From positions 214,556 to 273,030 of the forward strand of contig NZ_HE610979.1 of the NCBI RefSeq assembly GCF_000285495.1: DNA of 58,475 nucleotides, given 5' to 3'. A model generated the notes under the pieces. It had not been told where the DNA came from. It made no database searches and saw only the letters and a list, made by a program, of their open reading frames with translations. How positions within the stretch are numbered: the stretch's first letter is position 1; the number at the start of each line of letters is the position of its first letter. This DNA comes from Oceanobacillus massiliensis str. N'diop. Lineage in GTDB: Bacteria > Bacillota > Bacilli > Bacillales > Amphibacillaceae. A program made the position numbers and the translations under genes. Below, piece by piece: positions 1-11,501 of the stretch.

Positions 1-375
1 TTTTTTCCGCGCTCCCGCCTGTTTTTCCGCGGTTCCAAGCTTTTTTCCGCGATTCTCAGCTTTTTTCCGCGCTCCCGCCTGTTTTTCCGCGATTCCAAGC
101 TTTTTTCCGCGGTTCCCAGCTTTTTTCCGCGGTTCTCAGCTTTTTTCCGCGCTCCCGCCTGTTTTTCCGCGGTTCTCGGCTTTTTTCCGCGGTTCCACCC
201 ATTATTCCGCGGTTCCGGGATTTATTCCGCGATTCCCAAGCCTTTTTCCGCGCTCCCGCCTGTTATTCCGCGGTTCTCAGCTTTTTTCCGCGGTTCCCTG
301 CCATAATTCCGCGGTTCCACCCATAATTCCGCGGTTCCATCCATAATTCCTCGGTTCCCTGCCATTATCCCGTCA
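1..375. repeat. 20-bp tandem repeat array
   Basis: Eighteen imperfect 20-bp units are visible, marked by a CCGCG core at about 7, 27, 47 and so on to 349, with a decayed nineteenth unit after that. The register is exactly 20 bp for the first twelve units and then gains one base near 241. In the purD direction the unit reads roughly GGAACCGCGGAAAAAAGCTG. A variant with GCTCCCGCCT recurs at units 1, 4, 8 and 13, which suggests duplication of multi-unit blocks. The array runs off the left edge. It lies just past the purD stop codon. A short open frame across it (222-407) is a by-product of the repeat. Confidence 0.93.
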
Positions 376-413
376 CTCACTGCCTCTCCCACTAGCCGAG
401 TACGCAATCCTAT

Positions 414-1658
414 TTATCTGCCAATATCATTCCGATAGAAAAATCCGGATTGGTCTTTGGTATTTTTCAATAGTTGATAGATTGTATCTGTTGCTTGTTT
501 CAATGTGTTTCCTTTGGCGCCTGTGAGCAGGACACGGCCTCCGTCTGACAGGAGGGATGTGCCATCCAGTTTTGTGCCGGCGTGTACAATGAATGTACTC
601 TCTGTTTTATTGAATGCTGGTATTGGTATGCCCTTGTTATAGGAACCGGGGTATCCTTCTGCAGCAAGTACTACTCCTGCACATGACTGGTCTTCCCATT
701 CCAGCTGAGGATTTTTCCCATTGAGTACGTCGGTAAATACCTGAACGAGATCATTTTTTAATAATGGCAGGATAACCTGTGTTTCAGGGTCTCCGAATCG
801 TGTATTGAATTCGATAACTTTTGGACCTTCAGCAGTCATGATTAAACCCGCATAGAGTATGCCGGTGAAAGGTCGTCCTTCTTTCAGCATACCATCAGCA
901 GTGGGCTTGAGAATATGCTCCATCGAGAATTGGAGATCTTCTTCTGTTACATCCGGTACCGGGGCAAATGCGCCCATGCCACCTGTGTTGGGGCCTTTGT
1001 CATGATCGAAAGCACGTTTATGGTCTCTTGCTGTTACCATTGGGAAGACTTGATTTTCATTGACAAATGCCATCAGTGAAAATTCTTTTCCTTCGAGAAA
1101 TTCTTCGATGACAATGGTAGATCCTGCACCTGAAAATGCTTTAGATACGAGCATATCGTCCACTGCCTGAAGTGCTTCGGCTTTCGTTAATGCTACGATT
1201 ACACCTTTGCCTGCAGCGAGTCCATCTGCTTTAATGACAATCGGTGCGCCTTTTTCCTCTATGTATGCCTTTGCCTGCTGAGCGTCTGAGAAAACTGCAT
1301 AGGATGCGGTCGGTATGTCATATTGCTGCATAAATTCTTTTGCAAAGCTTTTACTTCCTTCGAGAATTGCCGCTTCCTTTGTTGGGGCAAATACAGGAAG
1401 CCCTTCTTCCTTAAACCGATTGGCGATCCCTGCATTCAGGGGATTTTCCGGTCCGATAACGGTTAGGTCAATCGATTTTTCCTTGGCGAAAACGACTAGT
1501 CCTTCGATATCCATTTCATCAATATCGATGCAGGCTGCCTGCTGCTGCATACCGCCATTTCCGGGTGCGGCATACAGATTGGTTACCTGTTTGCTCTCTG
1601 AAAGCTTCATTACTAAACTATGTTCTCTTCCTCCACGGCCAACTACTAAAACATTCAC
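414..1658 (-). CDS. purD: Phosphoribosylamine-glycine ligase (GARS)
   Basis: This is the ATP-dependent ligase that joins 5-phosphoribosylamine and glycine to form GAR in purine synthesis. The 414-residue protein starts MNVLVVGRGGREHSL, the typical N-terminal nucleotide-like fold. An ATP-grasp region follows with IVIKADGLAAGKGV near residue 145 and EFNTRFGDPETQ near residue 285. The length matches the family (about 420). The ATG is preceded by AAAAGGAG. It is the last gene of the pur operon. A 98-bp gap separates it from purH, longer than the other joints in this operon. That gap contains a 6-bp GCCGCC/GGCGGC stem at 1689-1717 but no gene. Confidence 0.97.
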   Translation of the reverse strand: MNVLVVGRGGREHSLVMKLSESKQVTNLYAAPGNGGMQQQAACIDIDEMDIEGLVVFAKEKSIDLTVIGPENPLNAGIANRFKEEGLPVFAPTKEAAILEGSKSFAKEFMQQYDIPTASYAVFSDAQQAKAYIEEKGAPIVIKADGLAAGKGVIVALTKAEALQAVDDMLVSKAFSGAGSTIVIEEFLEGKEFSLMAFVNENQVFPMVTARDHKRAFDHDKGPNTGGMGAFAPVPDVTEEDLQFSMEHILKPTADGMLKEGRPFTGILYAGLIMTAEGPKVIEFNTRFGDPETQVILPLLKNDLVQVFTDVLNGKNPQLEWEDQSCAGVVLAAEGYPGSYNKGIPIPAFNKTESTFIVHAGTKLDGTSLLSDGGRVLLTGAKGNTLKQATDTIYQLLKNTKDQSGFFYRNDIGR

Positions 1659-1756
1659 ACAAAAAACTCCTTTTTAGAACACCAGGAAGCCGCCAAATGG
1701 TTACCACCAGCGGCGGCAGTAGCTAAAATTTGGCTGACTTCCCAGGATACTGTTTT

Positions 1757-3289
1757 TTAATGTTTGAAATGACGCATATTCGTATAGACCATCGTGATTC
1801 CATGCTGATCGCAGACGTCGATGGAATCCTGATCGCGCTTGGATCCACCTGGCTGGATGATTGCTGTAATTCCGGCCTCAGCTGCTGCCTCAACGGTATC
1901 AGGCATTGGGAAGAATGCATCGGAGGCCATGACGGCACCTTTTGCCTTTTCTCCTGCCTGTTTGATTGCAATATTGGCAGATCCGATGCGATTCATTTGG
2001 CCTGCCCCGACACCGATTGTCTGATTATCTTTTGCAAGTAAAATCGCATTTGATTTCACATGCTTTACAGCCTTCCAGGCAAAAAGAAGATTTTCCAGCT
2101 CTTCTTGTGTCGGTTGTCGTTTGGTTGCCACTTTCAAATCATCGGCAGAAACACTGCCGTGATCACTATCCTGTATCAGGACTCCTCCATTAACGGTAGT
2201 AAGCTTCTTCGTGACGGTTGCTCCTGCATGCAATTCCAGTTCAAGCAATCGAATGTTTTTCTTTCTTGTCAGGATTTCCAATGCTTCTTCATTGAAAGCA
2301 GGCGCTATGACGATTTCAAGAAATATTTCACTCAACTGGTTGGCGGTTGCAGCATCGATTTCCCTGTTGCAGGCCACGATTCCTCCAAAGATGGATATTG
2401 GGTCTGCGTCATATGCCCGTTCAAAGGCCCCTGCCAGTGTTTTGGATACACCAATGCCACAAGGATTCATATGTTTCACGGCAACTGCTGCCGGCGCTTT
2501 ATATTCTGCCAAAATTTCCAATGCTGCATTTGCATCCTGAATATTGTTATAGGAAAGTTCTTTGCCGTGCAATTGTTTGGCGGTAGCCAGACTGTTGCCT
2601 TTAATGACTGGATTTTTATAAAATGCTGCCTGCTGGTGAGGATTTTCACCATAGCGCAGGTCCTGCACCTTTTCATATGTAACGGTATAGGTTTCCGGAA
2701 ATGCTTCCCCTGTTTCTCCAAGAAAATAGCTTGCTATCATGGCATCATAATTGGCGGTATGGCGAAAGACCTTTGCCGCGAGGCTTTGGAGAAGCTCTAT
2801 ATCGAGACGGTCTTCCTGTACAGCATTTAATACTTTCTCATAATCGGATGGATCTACAATCACCGCAACATCTTCAAAGTTTTTAGCAGCGGAGCGCAGC
2901 ATGGTGGGACCACCAATATCAATGTTTTCAATAATCTCCTCTTTGGATACGCCATCCTTTTCCAATGTTTGCTTAAATGGATATAGATTAACCGCAACAA
3001 TATCAATTGGCGTAATATTGTTTTCTTCCATTTGTCTCATATGATCAGGATTGGAGCGTTTCCCCAGCAATCCTCCATGTATGAGAGGATGCAATGTTTT
3101 GACACGGCCGTCCATAATTTCCGGAAAACCAGTAATTTCATCGACAGCAGTAGCTTCGATGCCTGCATTGATTAATGCACGCAGTGTGCCTCCTGTTGAG
3201 ATCACCTCATAGCCTGCTTCAACAAGACCTTTGGCAAATTCTTCAACATTACTTTTATCTGAAACACTGATCAGTGCTCTTTTGCTCAT
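1757..3289 (-). CDS. purH: Bifunctional AICAR transformylase / IMP cyclohydrolase
   Basis: It catalyses the last two steps to IMP: formyl transfer from 10-formyl-THF to AICAR, then ring closure of FAICAR. The 510-residue protein begins with an MGS-like cyclohydrolase domain (SVSDKSNVEEFAKGLVEAGY, then GRVKTLHPLIHGG near residue 65). The C-terminal transformylase domain follows, with VAVKHMNPCGIG near residue 270 holding the Lys-His catalytic pair. Length is as in B. subtilis (512). It sits 9 bp downstream of purN. The 256-residue plus-strand frame inside it is a shadow. Confidence 0.97.
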   Translation of the reverse strand: MSKRALISVSDKSNVEEFAKGLVEAGYEVISTGGTLRALINAGIEATAVDEITGFPEIMDGRVKTLHPLIHGGLLGKRSNPDHMRQMEENNITPIDIVAVNLYPFKQTLEKDGVSKEEIIENIDIGGPTMLRSAAKNFEDVAVIVDPSDYEKVLNAVQEDRLDIELLQSLAAKVFRHTANYDAMIASYFLGETGEAFPETYTVTYEKVQDLRYGENPHQQAAFYKNPVIKGNSLATAKQLHGKELSYNNIQDANAALEILAEYKAPAAVAVKHMNPCGIGVSKTLAGAFERAYDADPISIFGGIVACNREIDAATANQLSEIFLEIVIAPAFNEEALEILTRKKNIRLLELELHAGATVTKKLTTVNGGVLIQDSDHGSVSADDLKVATKRQPTQEELENLLFAWKAVKHVKSNAILLAKDNQTIGVGAGQMNRIGSANIAIKQAGEKAKGAVMASDAFFPMPDTVEAAAEAGITAIIQPGGSKRDQDSIDVCDQHGITMVYTNMRHFKH

Positions 3290-3298
3290 ATATATCCC

Positions 3299-3865
3299 TC
3301 ACTTTGATAGTATAAGTTGATTGATGACCCGTGGGTATAGTTCATGTTCCACTTGCTGAATACGTTCTTTCAGTGTTGCTTCTGTGTCCGTTTCCAGAAC
3401 TTCAACCGTTTCCTGTGCAATAATTGGTCCAGTGTCTATTCCCTCATCTATGTAATGGACAGTAACTCCTGTAACAGCTGCCCCCGCTTTGAATGCCTGT
3501 CCAATTGCATCCTTTCCGGGGAATGCAGGAAGTAAGGATGGATGGATATTTATGATCTTCCCTTCAAATGCACGCAAAAAGGTGGGACCTGCAATCCGCA
3601 TATAGCCCGCTAGAAAAATCCAGCTAACATTAGCATTGCGGAGCCGTTGTACAAGCTCTTGTTCATATGCTTCCTTGGATGAATACAATTTTGGGTCAAA
3701 TACAAATGTTGGGACATTTTGCCTTTTTGCTTTTTCCAGAACACTTGCCCCTGGCTTATCACATACGAGAAGCACAATCTCACAGGATAGCTGATCCGCA
3801 TCCATTATCGCCTGAAAATTGCTCCCTGTCCCAGAGGCAAAGACCGCTGCTTTCACCGTACTCAT
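3299..3865 (-). CDS. purN: Phosphoribosylglycinamide formyltransferase
   Basis: It transfers the formyl group of 10-formyl-THF to GAR, forming FGAR. The 188-residue protein has the formyltransferase N-terminus [17 protein letters not shown] and the active-site block [12 protein letters not shown] near residue 105, holding the catalytic Asn and His. The matching Asp is in [12 protein letters not shown]. The length is normal for the family. Its ATG overlaps the purM stop by 4 bp (ATGA), which points to translational coupling. Confidence 0.97.
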   Translation of the reverse strand: MSTVKAAVFASGTGSNFQAIMDADQLSCEIVLLVCDKPGASVLEKAKRQNVPTFVFDPKLYSSKEAYEQELVQRLRNANVSWIFLAGYMRIAGPTFLRAFEGKIINIHPSLLPAFPGKDAIGQAFKAGAAVTGVTVHYIDEGIDTGPIIAQETVEVLETDTEATLKERIQQVEHELYPRVINQLILSK

Positions 3866-4881
3866 GATGTGAAATGCACTCCTTCTTTTTCCGTAACCAT
3901 ACCAATAACCGAGGGACTCTCCCCGTTTTCCTGCAGAATGGACAATGTGCTTTCAACATCTTCTTTAGAGACGACCAGTGCCATGCCGATACCCATATTG
4001 AAAACACCATACATATCTTGTTCCGGGATACTCCCCTTTTCCATGAGAAAATGGAATATTTCTGGAACATTCCAGCTGTTCTTATCCAGCTCTGCCCCTA
4101 ATCCCTCTGGAAGCATACGTGGCAGATTTTCATAGAATCCGCCGCCGGTAACATGGGAAATGCCTTTTACATCTATTTCCTTCAACACTGCCGCTATCGG
4201 CTTGGCATAAATCTTAGTTGGAGTCATGAGGGTCTTTCCAAGTGTGTCTGAAAGGCCCTCATAGGTTTTCGACAAGTCCAGCCCTGAAATCACCTTTCGA
4301 ACTAGCGAATAGCCGTTAGAGTGGATTCCGCTTGAGCTTAGGCCAATAATTGTATCCCCTGCTTCAATCGTCGCACCTGTTACAAGTTTGGATTTCTCTG
4401 CAATTCCAACGACAAACCCGGCAAGGTCGTACTCGTCCTCTTGGTACATGCCAGGCATCTCAGCAGTTTCACCACCAATGAGTGCCGCTCCTGCTGTTGC
4501 ACAGCCATCCGCTATTCCAGAAATGATTTGCTCAATCATAGCAGGGTTATTTTTTCCGCAGGCGATATAATCCATAAAAAATAATGGTTGTGCTCCTTGG
4601 GCAACAATGTCATTTGCACACATGGCCACAAGATCGATTCCTACAGAGTCATGCTGATCCATTTCAAAGGCGAGCTTTAATTTGGTTCCTACTCCATCTG
4701 TGCCGGAAACCATAACCGGCTCTTTAAAGCTAAATCCAGAAAGATCAAATAGACCTGCGAAGGAACCAATTCCGCCAAGCACCTCTGGACGTGTGGTTTT
4801 CGCTATATGCTTTTTCATTCGTTCAACTGCTTCATAGCCTTTTTCTACATCTACTCCAGCATCTTTATATACATCTGACAT
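3862..4881 (-). CDS. purM: Phosphoribosylformylglycinamidine cyclo-ligase (AIR synthetase)
   Basis: It closes the imidazole ring of FGAM to AIR using ATP. The protein starts [19 protein letters not shown] and contains the AIRS-family features [11 protein letters not shown] near residue 58 and [17 protein letters not shown] chose the ATG at 4881: a GAGGAA ribosome site lies 9 nt upstream of it, while the alternative GTG at 4890 touches that site. This start also matches the B. subtilis N-terminus, giving 339 residues. It overlaps purN by 4 bp. Confidence 0.96.
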   Translation of the reverse strand: MSDVYKDAGVDVEKGYEAVERMKKHIAKTTRPEVLGGIGSFAGLFDLSGFSFKEPVMVSGTDGVGTKLKLAFEMDQHDSVGIDLVAMCANDIVAQGAQPLFFMDYIACGKNNPAMIEQIISGIADGCATAGAALIGGETAEMPGMYQEDEYDLAGFVVGIAEKSKLVTGATIEAGDTIIGLSSSGIHSNGYSLVRKVISGLDLSKTYEGLSDTLGKTLMTPTKIYAKPIAAVLKEIDVKGISHVTGGGFYENLPRMLPEGLGAELDKNSWNVPEIFHFLMEKGSIPEQDMYGVFNMGIGMALVVSKEDVESTLSILQENGESPSVIGMVTEKEGVHFTS

Positions 4882-4955
4882 GCTTGACACTTCCTCTTAG
4901 CGAATTATTTAAGAATTCGACAAGGAACTCCCTTGCCGCAAAACCTTTCTTTCCA

Positions 4956-6365
4956 TTAGCAGCTTGTATAGTGGATTTCCGTTTCTCCATCTTCCATGAC
5001 AGGATACCTTCCTGTCATGCATGCCATACAAACACCCTGATTGATGGTTTTATCCTTTACAATCGCTTCTTCCAGTCCCTTTTCAGATAAATAGGCAACA
5101 CTATCTGCACCAATAACTTCACAAATTTCTTCAATAGTATTATTTGCAGCAATCAGTTCTTTTCTTGTAGACATGTCGATGCCATAGTAGCACGGATTCT
5201 TGATAGAAGGTGAAGCAATACGGACATGGACTTCTTTTGCACCGGCGTCTTTAAGCATTTGCACGATTCTTCTGCTCGTTGTACCACGGACAATGGAGTC
5301 ATCGATCATGACGATGCGTTTTCCTTCGACAATCCCGCGGACAGGCGAGAGTTTCATCTTAACTCCCAGTTCCCGAAGCTCCTGGGAAGGCTGAATAAAC
5401 GTTCTGCCAACATAGCGGTTTTTTATAATGCCCATTTCATATGGCAGTCCGCTCTCTTCGGCATATCCGATGGCTGCCGAAATACTGGAATCGGGTACAC
5501 CGATTACAATATCTGCATCAACCGGGGATTCCTTTGCCAGTTCAATTCCCATACGTTTTCTTGACGCATGAATATTGACATAATTCACATCGCTGTCCGG
5601 CCTGGAAAGATAAACATATTCCATCGCACACATCTTGCGCCCATTGCGCGGGGCAAAACGGGTTGACTTGATTCCTTCATCGCCAATGGTGACAAGTTCT
5701 CCTGGTAAAACTTCCCGTTCAAATGTTGCGCCAATTTGATCGAATGCACATGTTTCGGATGCAACAACATAGGCATCCCCAATCTTGCCGATGGATAGAG
5801 GGCGAATACCAGCCGGATCAAGTGCGGCATACATTTTATCTTCTTTTAAAATCAGGTATGCATATGCACCGACAACCTGGTTAAGTGCTGCTGAGATGGT
5901 GTCCTCATCTGTTTCATTTCCGCTTCTTTTGATTAAATGTGCCAAAACCTCTGTATCGGATGATGTTTGTAAAATACTTCCCTCTGCTTCCAGTTCGCCG
6001 CGTAATTTATGTGCATTCATCAGATTACCGTTATGGGCTAGTGCCATGCCGCCTTTCTGGGATTGGAACAGTAAAGGCTGGACATTTTCAATTCCCCGTC
6101 CACCCTGTGTAGCATAGCGGACATGGCCGACAGCCACACGACCTGAAAGATCATCAAATTTGGCATGCTTGAATACGTCATTCACTAATCCCAAACCCTT
6201 GTGGCCCTTTAATTCATTTCCATCGCTTACAACAATTCCCGCACCTTCTTGACCGCGGTGCTGCATGGAATGCAACCCGTAATAGGTCAATTCAGCTGCC
6301 TTTTCATGCCCCCATATTCCAAACACACCACATTCTTCGTTTATGCCTTTGATTTCAGCAAGCAT
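4956..6365 (-). CDS. purF: Amidophosphoribosyltransferase (Gln-PRPP amidotransferase)
   Basis: It catalyses the committed step, making 5-phosphoribosylamine from PRPP and glutamine. It has a class II glutaminase domain with an 11-residue propeptide ([11 protein letters not shown]) before the catalytic Cys of CGVFG, and then a PRTase domain with the PRPP loop [13 protein letters not shown]. Cysteines in [15 protein letters not shown] and GVCMACMTG fit the [4Fe-4S] ligands of the Bacillus enzyme. I chose ATG 6365 because GGAGGGG lies 9 nt upstream; an upstream ATG at 6383 would place the ribosome site inside the gene. The start lies inside the 3' end of purL (25-bp overlap). Confidence 0.96.
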   Translation of the reverse strand: MLAEIKGINEECGVFGIWGHEKAAELTYYGLHSMQHRGQEGAGIVVSDGNELKGHKGLGLVNDVFKHAKFDDLSGRVAVGHVRYATQGGRGIENVQPLLFQSQKGGMALAHNGNLMNAHKLRGELEAEGSILQTSSDTEVLAHLIKRSGNETDEDTISAALNQVVGAYAYLILKEDKMYAALDPAGIRPLSIGKIGDAYVVASETCAFDQIGATFEREVLPGELVTIGDEGIKSTRFAPRNGRKMCAMEYVYLSRPDSDVNYVNIHASRKRMGIELAKESPVDADIVIGVPDSSISAAIGYAEESGLPYEMGIIKNRYVGRTFIQPSQELRELGVKMKLSPVRGIVEGKRIVMIDDSIVRGTTSRRIVQMLKDAGAKEVHVRIASPSIKNPCYYGIDMSTRKELIAANNTIEEICEVIGADSVAYLSEKGLEEAIVKDKTINQGVCMACMTGRYPVMEDGETEIHYTSC

Positions 6366-8569
6366 GGGATAGCTCCCCTCCATAATTTCTCCAGTTGTTT
6401 AGCATCATCCTGTATAACCTTCTTGCCGTTAACAGTTACTTGAAGCTTTCCATCATTTGTTACAGCACCAATTTGTTTGGCATCCTGGATTGTATTTTCA
6501 AATCGATCTTTATTCTCAGCTTTAACCGTAACAAGGAATCTTGATTGTGTTTCACTAAATAGCTCTACCGTAGCATTACCGTCCAGCTTCACATCGAGGC
6601 CAAGACCTTTGCTCGCAAATAGACTCTCCGCTAAAGCCACTCCGAGTCCGCCCTCTGCAAGATCATGTGCAGATTGGACCAATCCTGACTGAATGGCTTC
6701 CAGCAACTGTCTTTGCCGCTCGGCTTCTACTGACAAATCTATCATTGGTGCTTTGCCTTGATATCCGCCCTCGATAACATTCTGGAGTTCACTTCCGCCA
6801 AATTCTGCCTCCGTCTTTCCAATCAGATAGATTGCATCCCCGGCATTCTGGAATTGGCTTGGTGTTATATGATCCAATGATTCATGAAGTCCTACCATAC
6901 CGACTACAGGTGTTGGATAGATCGATTTTCCTTTTGACTGATTATACAGAGAAACATTCCCGCTGATAACCGGTGTCCCTAGCGCCTCACATGCCTGGCT
7001 CATCCCTTCTACACTCTTCTCCATTTGCCAAAACACTTCGGGATTCGTCGGATTGCCGAAGTTCAGTCCATCTGTTAGCCCAAGCGGTCTCGCGCCAGAG
7101 CAGACTATATTGCGGGCGGCTTCTGCTACAGCAATTTTACCTCCTGTTTCCGGATCTAAATATATATAGCGGGAATTACAATCCGTCGTAATGGCAAGTG
7201 CCTTATCGTGTCCTTTAATCCTTACTACCGCAGAGTCAGATCCAGGTGCAACGACGGTATTCGTTTGGACCATCGAATCGTATTGATCGTAAACCCACTC
7301 TTTGCTTGCGATAGTAGGCTGTTGCAGCAATGTTTGCAGCATTTCGCTATGATTATTCACTTCCAGAAGCGGATATTCCATTTGCTGAAATTCTTTAAAA
7401 TATGCCGCCTCCTGTGATGGCATGTGGAATACCGGTGCATCGTCAGCAAGGGAGTCAACTGGAATATCCGCTACTACTTCTCCATGATGTTTGATGCGGA
7501 ACGCTTTCTCTTCAATTACCTTACCGACAGGCACTGCTTTCAGTCCATATTTTTCAAATATACCGATAATTTCCTGTTCACGGCCTTGTTTTACACATAA
7601 CAGCATACGCTCCTGTGATTCCGATAGCATCATTTCGTATGCCGTCATATTCTGTTCACGCTGCGGGACTAGATCAAGATTCATTTCCATCCCTGTCCCG
7701 GCTTTACTTGCCATTTCACTTGCGGATGACGTCAGGCCGGCAGCACCCATATCCTGCATTCCAACCAATGCGTCAGAGTGAATGACCTCAAGGCAAGCTT
7801 CGATAAGGAGTTTTTCCATAAATGGATCCCCTACCTGGACAGCCGGACGGTCCTTGGCAGCATCTTCCCCTAAATCGTCAGAGGCAAATGTGGCACCGTG
7901 AATCCCATCGCGGCCTGTTGGCGGACCTGCATATAAAATGGTATTGCCAATCCCTGCTGCAATCCCTTTTTGGATTTCATCATGATTGATTAAACCAACA
8001 CACATGGCATTAACTAGCGGATTATCTTCATAGCTGTCATCGAATTGCACCTCGCCACCGACAGTCGGAACACCGACACAGTTCCCATAACCTGCGATGC
8101 CGCCAACAACTTCTGAGAACAGATATTTCGTGCGCTCTGTTGTTAAGTTGCCGAAACGAAGTGAATTCATGGACGCGATTGGTCTTGCCCCCATTGAGAA
8201 AACATCACGGATGATTCCGCCAACACCTGTTGCAGCACCTTGATAAGGCTCCACTGCAGATGGGTGGTTATGACTTTCCACCTTAAATACAACCGCCTGA
8301 TTATCTCCTATATCAATGATTCCAGCGCCCTCTCCAGGTCCCTGAAGCACATGGGGCGCATCAGTTGGAAACTTTTTCAATAGCGGCTTCGATGTTTTGT
8401 AGCTGCAATGCTCTGACCACATAACCGAAAAAATACCCGTTTCGGTAAAATTAGGGCGCCTTTTCATAATGTCCTTGATCATGCCATATTCCTGATCACT
8501 CAGGCCCATATCGCGATATAATTTATCTCTTTCTATCTGTTCTGGACTGATATCATGCGTTTGTAGCAT
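6341..8569 (-). CDS. purL: FGAM synthase large (PurL2-type) subunit
   Basis: This is the synthetase subunit of the three-part Bacillus-type FGAM synthase (PurL-PurQ-PurS), which converts FGAR, glutamine and ATP to FGAM. The 742-residue protein shows the small-type PurL signature [14 protein letters not shown], the substrate loop [20 protein letters not shown], and a second AIRS-like half with NVSLYNQS and [14 protein letters not shown]. It overlaps purQ by 17 bp and purF by 25 bp. The length matches B. subtilis PurL (742) rather than the roughly 1,300-residue fused enterobacterial form. Confidence 0.97.
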   Translation of the reverse strand: MLQTHDISPEQIERDKLYRDMGLSDQEYGMIKDIMKRRPNFTETGIFSVMWSEHCSYKTSKPLLKKFPTDAPHVLQGPGEGAGIIDIGDNQAVVFKVESHNHPSAVEPYQGAATGVGGIIRDVFSMGARPIASMNSLRFGNLTTERTKYLFSEVVGGIAGYGNCVGVPTVGGEVQFDDSYEDNPLVNAMCVGLINHDEIQKGIAAGIGNTILYAGPPTGRDGIHGATFASDDLGEDAAKDRPAVQVGDPFMEKLLIEACLEVIHSDALVGMQDMGAAGLTSSASEMASKAGTGMEMNLDLVPQREQNMTAYEMMLSESQERMLLCVKQGREQEIIGIFEKYGLKAVPVGKVIEEKAFRIKHHGEVVADIPVDSLADDAPVFHMPSQEAAYFKEFQQMEYPLLEVNNHSEMLQTLLQQPTIASKEWVYDQYDSMVQTNTVVAPGSDSAVVRIKGHDKALAITTDCNSRYIYLDPETGGKIAVAEAARNIVCSGARPLGLTDGLNFGNPTNPEVFWQMEKSVEGMSQACEALGTPVISGNVSLYNQSKGKSIYPTPVVGMVGLHESLDHITPSQFQNAGDAIYLIGKTEAEFGGSELQNVIEGGYQGKAPMIDLSVEAERQRQLLEAIQSGLVQSAHDLAEGGLGVALAESLFASKGLGLDVKLDGNATVELFSETQSRFLVTVKAENKDRFENTIQDAKQIGAVTNDGKLQVTVNGKKVIQDDAKQLEKLWRGAIPCLLKSKA

Positions 8570-9236
8570 AGGTGTCCCTCCAATTCTGGACGATCGACTG
8601 GAATAATCTCAGTCCGTCATCACTGCCGAGAAGTTTTTCGACCGCACGTTCAGGATGCGGCATCATACCAAGTACATTTCCTTGTTTATTGATAATGCCC
8701 GCAATATTTTCAACCGATCCATTTGGATTGTTCTGATAGGTAAATACAATTTGGTTATTTGCCTTTAAGTCTTTCAATGTTTCCTCATCACAGAAGTAAT
8801 TTCCCTCTCCATGCGCAATCGGAAAACGGACGACCTCGCCTCTATTGAAACTCGCTGTAAATGGAGTGTGCTCATTTTCTACGATCAGTTCCTCCTGATG
8901 GCACATAAAAGATAATTTCTCATTACGCATTAGCGCACCTGGCAGCAGTCCTGCCTCCGTTAGTATCTGGAATCCATTACAAACGCCCAGCACCGGCTTT
9001 CCTTTAGCTGCATGTTCTTTTATCTGCTTCATGACATTGGAGGTTGCCGCTACAGCACCTGAACGTAAATAATCCCCGTAGGAAAAGCCACCTGGAATCA
9101 GGATGCCATCATATTGTTCCAGATTGCTGCCTTCATACCAGACAAGCTCGGCTTCAGCCTGTAATACATCTTTTACCGCATGGTACATGTCACGGTCACA
9201 ATTCGATCCTGGAAAAACTACTACAGCGAATTTCAC
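8553..9236 (-). CDS. purQ: FGAM synthase glutaminase subunit
   Basis: This class I glutamine amidotransferase supplies ammonia to PurL. The 227-residue protein has the oxyanion block [15 protein letters not shown], the nucleophile elbow [11 protein letters not shown] (Cys near residue 86) and the His-Glu pair in [10 protein letters not shown] near the C-terminus. Its start overlaps the purS stop by 4 bp, and its end overlaps purL. The length is that of the stand-alone Bacillus form. Confidence 0.97.
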   Translation of the reverse strand: MKFAVVVFPGSNCDRDMYHAVKDVLQAEAELVWYEGSNLEQYDGILIPGGFSYGDYLRSGAVAATSNVMKQIKEHAAKGKPVLGVCNGFQILTEAGLLPGALMRNEKLSFMCHQEELIVENEHTPFTASFNRGEVVRFPIAHGEGNYFCDEETLKDLKANNQIVFTYQNNPNGSVENIAGIINKQGNVLGMMPHPERAVEKLLGSDDGLRLFQSIVQNWRDTYATNA

Positions 9237-9484
9237 AAGCTTCCAGCCTCCTCCATATCAAACCGGTAATCTTCTATAACTGGATTTGCCAGCAGCTTAT
9301 CGCACATTTCGGTAACACGTGCCTCCAGGTTGGGACCGTCTTCTACCTTCAGCTCAATATATTTTCCTACTCTTGTATCTTCAATTTCGTTATATCCAAG
9401 TGCGTTCAATGATTCCTGGATTGCCTTACCCTGCGGATCAAGAACACCTTGCTTCAATGTAATATAGACGGTTACCTTCCTCAT
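9233..9484 (-). CDS. purS: FGAM synthase PurS subunit
   Basis: This 83-residue protein bridges PurL and PurQ in the Bacillus-type FGAM synthase complex. The sequence [19 protein letters not shown] and [16 protein letters not shown] are characteristic of PurS. It overlaps purC and purQ by 4 bp each, so the purC-S-Q segment is probably translationally coupled. Confidence 0.96.
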   Translation of the reverse strand: MRKVTVYITLKQGVLDPQGKAIQESLNALGYNEIEDTRVGKYIELKVEDGPNLEARVTEMCDKLLANPVIEDYRFDMEEAGSL

Positions 9485-10194
9485 GCTTTAGCCTCCAGCC
9501 GTTTTAAAATTTCCTCATAGACTTCAATCAAATCTCCCGTACCTTGACGGAAAACATCCTTATCTAACTTCTCTCCTGTTGCGGCATCCCATAATCGGCA
9601 TGTGTCCGGAGAAATCTCATCCGATAAGATAATGCTCCCATCTGCCTTACGTCCAAATTCAAGCTTAAAATCTACCAATGTGATGGTAATAGATTGAAAG
9701 AGTTTCTTCAGCACCTCATTGATATCCAGTGCCTTTTCTTTAATGAACGTTATTTCCCCTGGAGTAGCATTGGTTAAATATAGAGCGTGCTCATCATTAA
9801 TCAGCGGATCGCCGAGCTCATCATTTTTATAAAAGAATTCGATAATCGGGTTTTCAAACTGGGTTTTCTCTTCAATGCCAAGCCGCTTCGTAATACTGCC
9901 GGAAGCGACATTTCGAACAACTACTTCCAATGGAATGATTTCTGTCTGATAAACAAGCTGCTCTGTCTCATTCAAGCTCTCAATGAAGTGACTTTCAATA
10001 CCCTGGCCGCTTAAAGCTGAGAAAATAAGTGCCGATATCTTATTGTTGAGTCTGCCTTTTCCCTCGAAAGAGTCTTTCTTGCCTCCATTAAACGCTGTCG
10101 CATCATTCTTATACGAGAGGACCAATTGTCCGTTCTTTCCCTCTGCCTGATAAACTTTCTTCGCCTTTCCTTCATATAAAAGCTCGGATTTCAT
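9481..10194 (-). CDS. purC: SAICAR synthetase
   Basis: It condenses CAIR with aspartate, using ATP, to form SAICAR. The 237-residue protein begins with LLYEGKAKKVYQAEG, the nucleotide-binding hairpin. It contains VVVRNVASGSITKRLG near residue 93 and DFKLEFGR with DEISPDTCRLWD near residue 185, the family signatures. It starts 3 nt after the purB stop and overlaps purS by 4 bp. Confidence 0.97.
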   Translation of the reverse strand: MKSELLYEGKAKKVYQAEGKNGQLVLSYKNDATAFNGGKKDSFEGKGRLNNKISALIFSALSGQGIESHFIESLNETEQLVYQTEIIPLEVVVRNVASGSITKRLGIEEKTQFENPIIEFFYKNDELGDPLINDEHALYLTNATPGEITFIKEKALDINEVLKKLFQSITITLVDFKLEFGRKADGSIILSDEISPDTCRLWDAATGEKLDKDVFRQGTGDLIEVYEEILKRLEAKA

Positions 10195-10196
10195 CG

Positions 10197-11501
10197 TTAT
10201 TCCCCTTCCGCTAATCCGATTCGATTGAAAATAACATCCACATTTTTCAAATGGTATGTGTAATCAAAGCAGTCCTCAATTTCTTCCCGTGTCAGCTTTT
10301 CAGAAATCACTTCATCAGCTTCAACCAGCTTCCTGAAATGTGTTTCCGTTTCCCATGCCTGCATTGCTTTTGGCTGGACGATGTCATAGGCCGCTTCACG
10401 CGCCATTCCTTTATCAATTAATTTAAGCAGTACACGCTGAGAGAAAATAACTCCATGTGTTTTATCGATATTGCGTTTCATATTTTCAGGAAATACAGTC
10501 AGGTTTTTTACAATGTTGCCAAAGCGGTTAAGCATATAATTCAATGCTATTGTTGCATCAGGCAGTATCACACGTTCTGCTGATGAATGGGAGATATCCC
10601 GCTCATGCCAAAGCGATACATTCTCATAGGCAGTAAGCATATAGCCTCGTATTACACGCGCCATTCCAGTCATGTTCTCTGAACCGATTGGATTACGTTT
10701 ATGCGGCATTGCTGAAGAACCTTTTTGGCCTTTGGCAAACCGTTCCTCTACTTCACGTGTCTCTGTTTTTTGCAGGCCGCGAATCTCCGTTGCAAATTTT
10801 TCGACCGACGTTGCGATTAATGCCAATGCAGACATATATGCCGCATGACGATCCCGCTGCAATGTCTGTGTCGAAACCGGTGCTGGTGATGAACCGAGTT
10901 TTTCACATACATATTGCTCAATAAATGGGTCGATATTTGCGTATGTACCCACCGCACCCGACATTTTTCCGAATTCGATATTTTTGGCAGCTGCCTCAAA
11001 CCGTTCCAGATTACGTTTCATTTCTTCATACCAGAGCGCCATCTTCAAACCAAAGGTCGTTGGCTCTGCATGAACGCCATGGGTACGGCCCATCATGACT
11101 GTATGCTTATGTTCAATTGCTTTATCCTTCAAAATTTCGATGAAGTTATGCAAATCCTTGCGAATGATTTCATTTGCCTGTTTGATCAGGTAGGATAAGG
11201 CGGTATCGACTACATCCGTCGAAGTCAATCCATAATGGATCCATTTCCGTTCTTCGCCCAGTGTTTCGGAGACGGCTCTTGTAAAGGCAACAACATCATG
11301 GCGTGTTTCCTCTTCGATTTCGTAAATACGCTGTATATCAAAAGATGCCTTTTCTCTAATCTTCTTAACATCTTCTGCAGGAATTACGCCCAATTCACTC
11401 CATGCTTCACATGCAAGGATTTCCACCTCAAGCCATGCTTTGAATTTATTTTCTTCCGTCCAGATGTTTCCCATTTCTTCTCTTGTGTAACGTGCTAACA
11501 T
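10197..11501 (-). CDS. purB: Adenylosuccinate lyase
   Basis: It splits SAICAR to AICAR plus fumarate, and also adenylosuccinate to AMP plus fumarate. The 434-residue protein has the superfamily signature [11 protein letters not shown] near residue 262, with the catalytic Ser in the flexible loop. It also has the substrate-binding blocks TSTDVVDTA near residue 95 and [14 protein letters not shown] near residue 140. The length is normal. Its start overlaps purK by 7 bp. Confidence 0.97.
   Translation of the reverse strand: MLARYTREEMGNIWTEENKFKAWLEVEILACEAWSELGVIPAEDVKKIREKASFDIQRIYEIEEETRHDVVAFTRAVSETLGEERKWIHYGLTSTDVVDTALSYLIKQANEIIRKDLHNFIEILKDKAIEHKHTVMMGRTHGVHAEPTTFGLKMALWYEEMKRNLERFEAAAKNIEFGKMSGAVGTYANIDPFIEQYVCEKLGSSPAPVSTQTLQRDRHAAYMSALALIATSVEKFATEIRGLQKTETREVEERFAKGQKGSSAMPHKRNPIGSENMTGMARVIRGYMLTAYENVSLWHERDISHSSAERVILPDATIALNYMLNRFGNIVKNLTVFPENMKRNIDKTHGVIFSQRVLLKLIDKGMAREAAYDIVQPKAMQAWETETHFRKLVEADEVISEKLTREEIEDCFDYTYHLKNVDVIFNRIGLAEGE

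Noticed and set aside
1-375. CRISPR array
   Set aside because: The repeats are directly tandem with no unique spacers of constant length, and no cas genes are in the window.
222-407. 61-residue protein across the repeat array
   Set aside because: Its sequence (NRGIMDG, NRGITGG and so on) is just the translated 20-bp repeat; no ribosome site.
2060-2830. 256-residue plus-strand frame
   Set aside because: It lies entirely inside purH on the other strand, Cys/Phe-rich, with no ribosome site or known domain.
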